Shown here piece by piece: positions 62,648-64,000 of a stretch of DNA of 64,000 bases (position 1 is the first letter of the stretch; each line of letters starts with the position of its first letter). This DNA comes from Bacillota bacterium (GTDB taxonomy: Bacteria > Bacillota > Clostridia > Lachnospirales > Lachnospiraceae), in NCBI GenBank assembly GCA_023414875.1, contig JAEZMV010000002.1, forward strand, positions 62,001-126,000. The letters run 5' to 3'. Made by a program: the position numbers and the translations under genes. Under the pieces are notes generated by a model that was not told the origin of the DNA, made no database searches, and worked only from the letters and a program-made list of their open reading frames with translations.

Positions 62648-63409
62648 TTAAACAATTTTAAACTGTACCTTATTTGCCTCATATTTGGTCAAGATATCTT
62701 TTGAAATTTCCTTTCCGGTGATATATAAATCAATATCTGCTAGTTGACATACCTTCCAATTTGCAAACGTCTCAAATTTAGAGTGATCGCAAAGTGCTAT
62801 TGTTTTGCAGGAAGCAGATACCATCATTTGCTTAATCAAAACCTCGTCCATATTGGTTACCGAGCAGCCAAATTTATAATCAATCGCATCCAAACTTACA
62901 AAGGCCATATCAGCATGAAGCTGTTTTAAAAAGGCTTCTGTAGTATGTCCGCGTAATGTATAATATCCCTTTCTGACTTTTCCTCCCGTAACTGTTATAT
63001 CAATATCCACATTATGCGTTAACTGAGTTGCTATATATATATCATTCGTTACGATATGAATGTTCTTTCTTTGTAATAAATACGGTACCATCTCTCTCGT
63101 GGTAGTTCCTGTATCAATAAATACGGCCTGATTGTCCATAATCATTTCTACTGCCTTTGCTGCAATACGGGCTTTCTCCTGGGGATTTGCTTCCAGCTTT
63201 TTCTGATAGGGATCTTCTATTACTGAGATTGTATTACCTCTTGCACCACCACGTGTTAACGTGACAAAGCCTCTATCTCTTAAGATATCCAAATCTCTTC
63301 TCACCGTTGCTCTAGATGTTTGATATTCCTCCATTAGCTCATCAATCGTTACATATTTTTGCATCTGGATAAATTCATTCATTTTTTCTAAACGCTCATC
63401 CCTCAACAC
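62648..63409 (-). CDS. DeoR-family sugar-metabolism regulator
   Basis: A regulator of about 253 residues with a DeoR HTH near the N terminus (VTIDELMEEYQTSRATVRRDLDILRDRG in part), then a sugar-phosphate-binding domain (FIDTGTTTREM, VTNDIYIA, TGGKVRKGYYTLRG, FVSLDAID). A GTG at 63409 is chosen as start: GGAGGG lies nine bases upstream, and homologs begin with LRDERLEKM-type sequence. The longer frame (ATG at 63484) runs through a 17-bp perfect inverted repeat and is judged non-coding. It probably controls itself and the BtpA-family gene upstream, with a phosphorylated sugar as signal. Confidence 0.9.
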   Translation of the reverse strand: MLRDERLEKMNEFIQMQKYVTIDELMEEYQTSRATVRRDLDILRDRGFVTLTRGGARGNTISVIEDPYQKKLEANPQEKARIAAKAVEMIMDNQAVFIDTGTTTREMVPYLLQRKNIHIVTNDIYIATQLTHNVDIDITVTGGKVRKGYYTLRGHTTEAFLKQLHADMAFVSLDAIDYKFGCSVTNMDEVLIKQMMVSASCKTIALCDHSKFETFANWKVCQLADIDLYITGKEISKDILTKYEANKVQFKIV

Positions 63410-63438
63410 TTCTTCTCGCCCTCCAATTATCCGATTTA

Positions 63439-63481
63439 TATGATATTCCACAAACTGTTCAGCTGTTTGTGGAATATCATA
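63439..63481. promoter_or_regulatory. 17-bp perfect inverted repeat before the DeoR-type gene
   Basis: TATGATATTCCACAAAC (63439-63455) and GTTTGTGGAATATCATA (63465-63481) around a 9-nt loop. It lies between a TATAAT promoter (near 63520) and the GTG start. It may be an autoregulatory operator or a leader hairpin. Confidence 0.65.
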
Positions 63482-63554
63482 CAACTTACTAAAGTTTTGC
63501 TCTATGTAGATTATTATACTATAATTTACATGTAAAACAATCTATTTAAATCCT

Positions 63555-64000
63555 TTATACATTTTTTCTAAAATCCTTTACTTTATCCATGAATGTTTTC
63601 ACGCGTTCCTGGTCAACGTTATTTTCAAATACACCATCAATTTTGAAGGTCGTACCTACGATAGCACCATCTGCAATCGATAGCTGCTGTTCAACATTTT
63701 CATAGCGCACACCTGTATTGGCCAAAACCACAGTATTTGGAACAACATCCTTCACTCTTTTTAAAATCTGCGAATCGGTCATTGCACCGGCGGTTAAACC
63801 GGAAACGCATAATGCATCTGGGCGATTATTAAATACCGTGGATTTCGCAACGTCTTCGATATTACGATCCGCAAGATATTTTGCAGCCTCAGGTAGAATA
63901 TTGAACAGTAACTTGACATTATGAGCGCCAATCTCATGCTTATGTCTAATTGTTCTTCCCACATTCGTATCCCAGGTTCCAAAATCACTGGCATAAACTC
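63555..64000 (-). CDS. BtpA/SgcQ-family protein, C-terminal part (cut by window edge)
   Basis: Partial gene whose frame continues beyond base 64000. The visible 148 or so residues (ASDFGTWDTNVGRTIRHKHEIG and onward) match the C-terminal half of BtpA-family TIM-barrel proteins, with FNILPEAAKYL, DALCVSGLTAGAM, VLANTGVR and DGAIVGTTFKIDG. Members are named after a photosystem I assembly factor. In heterotrophs (SgcQ) they sit in sugar-uptake operons with unknown enzymatic role. The adjacent DeoR regulator and HAD phosphatase support a sugar-phosphate setting. Confidence 0.85.
   Translation of the reverse strand, partial: VYASDFGTWDTNVGRTIRHKHEIGAHNVKLLFNILPEAAKYLADRNIEDVAKSTVFNNRPDALCVSGLTAGAMTDSQILKRVKDVVPNTVVLANTGVRYENVEQQLSIADGAIVGTTFKIDGVFENNVDQERVKTFMDKVKDFRKNV

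Noticed and set aside
1..64000. tRNA, rRNA, phage or transposase genes
   Set aside because: None was recognised on either strand; no cloverleaf ending in a T-loop GGTTCGA-type motif and no transposase motif was found by eye.

Overview
The window looks like a chromosomal segment of a low-GC, Gram-positive anaerobe of the Clostridia, most likely Lachnospirales. The reasons are AT-rich intergenic DNA, strong AGGAGG-type ribosome binding sites, many ABC importers with lipoprotein binding subunits, a Clostridia-style sigma-54 activator, and BlaI/BlaR1-type and OmpR-type regulators. Species was not determined. No rRNA, tRNA, CRISPR array, phage or intact insertion sequence was seen.

Region 1 (34-22983) is a large carbon-acid or sugar-acid utilisation locus. 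Fourteen minus-strand genes run from a PdxA-like dehydrogenase (starting at 20116) through a split transketolase, two paralogous TIM-barrel isomerases, a 2-hydroxyacid dehydrogenase, a five-gene LivKHMGF-type ABC importer, an amidohydrolase, a SAF-domain oxidoreductase, another TIM-barrel protein and an Asp/Glu-racemase-like protein. They are followed by a PrpR-type sigma-54 activator and rpoN itself, which overlap by ATGA. A good -24/-12 promoter (20163-20179) lies just upstream of the first gene, and an array of helically phased GTTTCA/TGAAAC motifs lies about 190-285 bp further upstream. A CdaR-type regulator and a glycerate kinase diverge from the same intergenic region. An AEC transporter and a second 2-hydroxyacid dehydrogenase flank the far end. 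The locus appears to carry its own sigma factor, activator and promoter. The substrate is unknown.

Region 2 (23162-39790) holds a BlaI/BlaR1-like sensor pair with two clear palindromic operators. Next comes an odd five-gene operon of a very large solute-binding lipoprotein, two MalFG-type permeases, a long coiled-coil HlyD/MacA-like adaptor and a MacB/FtsX-like permease, with no ATPase gene in the window. Two decayed fragments of a paralogous binding-protein gene, each with a copy of its upstream region, flank an Ig-like secreted protein and a class-C serine hydrolase. An OmpR/histidine-kinase pair follows.

Region 3 (39863-47524) looks like an acquired module. A second two-component system with a secreted accessory protein and an FG-GAP-like protein is transcribed away from a VIT/von Willebrand A protein. 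That protein ends in a PEP-CTERM-like tail and is translationally coupled to an exosortase with the full Cys-Arg-His signature. An imperfect 160-bp palindrome separates the kinase from the regulator.

Region 4 (47664-64000) contains a NUDIX hydrolase, a GNAT acetyltransferase, and a pair of ABC exporters in which the second gene has a single in-frame amber stop. It continues with a fructan or difructose-anhydride operon: ABC importer, GH32, ROK fructokinase and a cytoplasmic GH91 enzyme, under a LacI-type regulator and a well-formed promoter/operator. The window ends with a Cof-type HAD phosphatase, a DeoR regulator preceded by a 17-bp perfect inverted repeat, and the C-terminal part of a BtpA-family protein cut by the window edge.

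Several apparent ORF starts were shortened to the codon preceded by a real ribosome binding site. Positions of short motifs were counted by hand and may be off by 1-2 bases.
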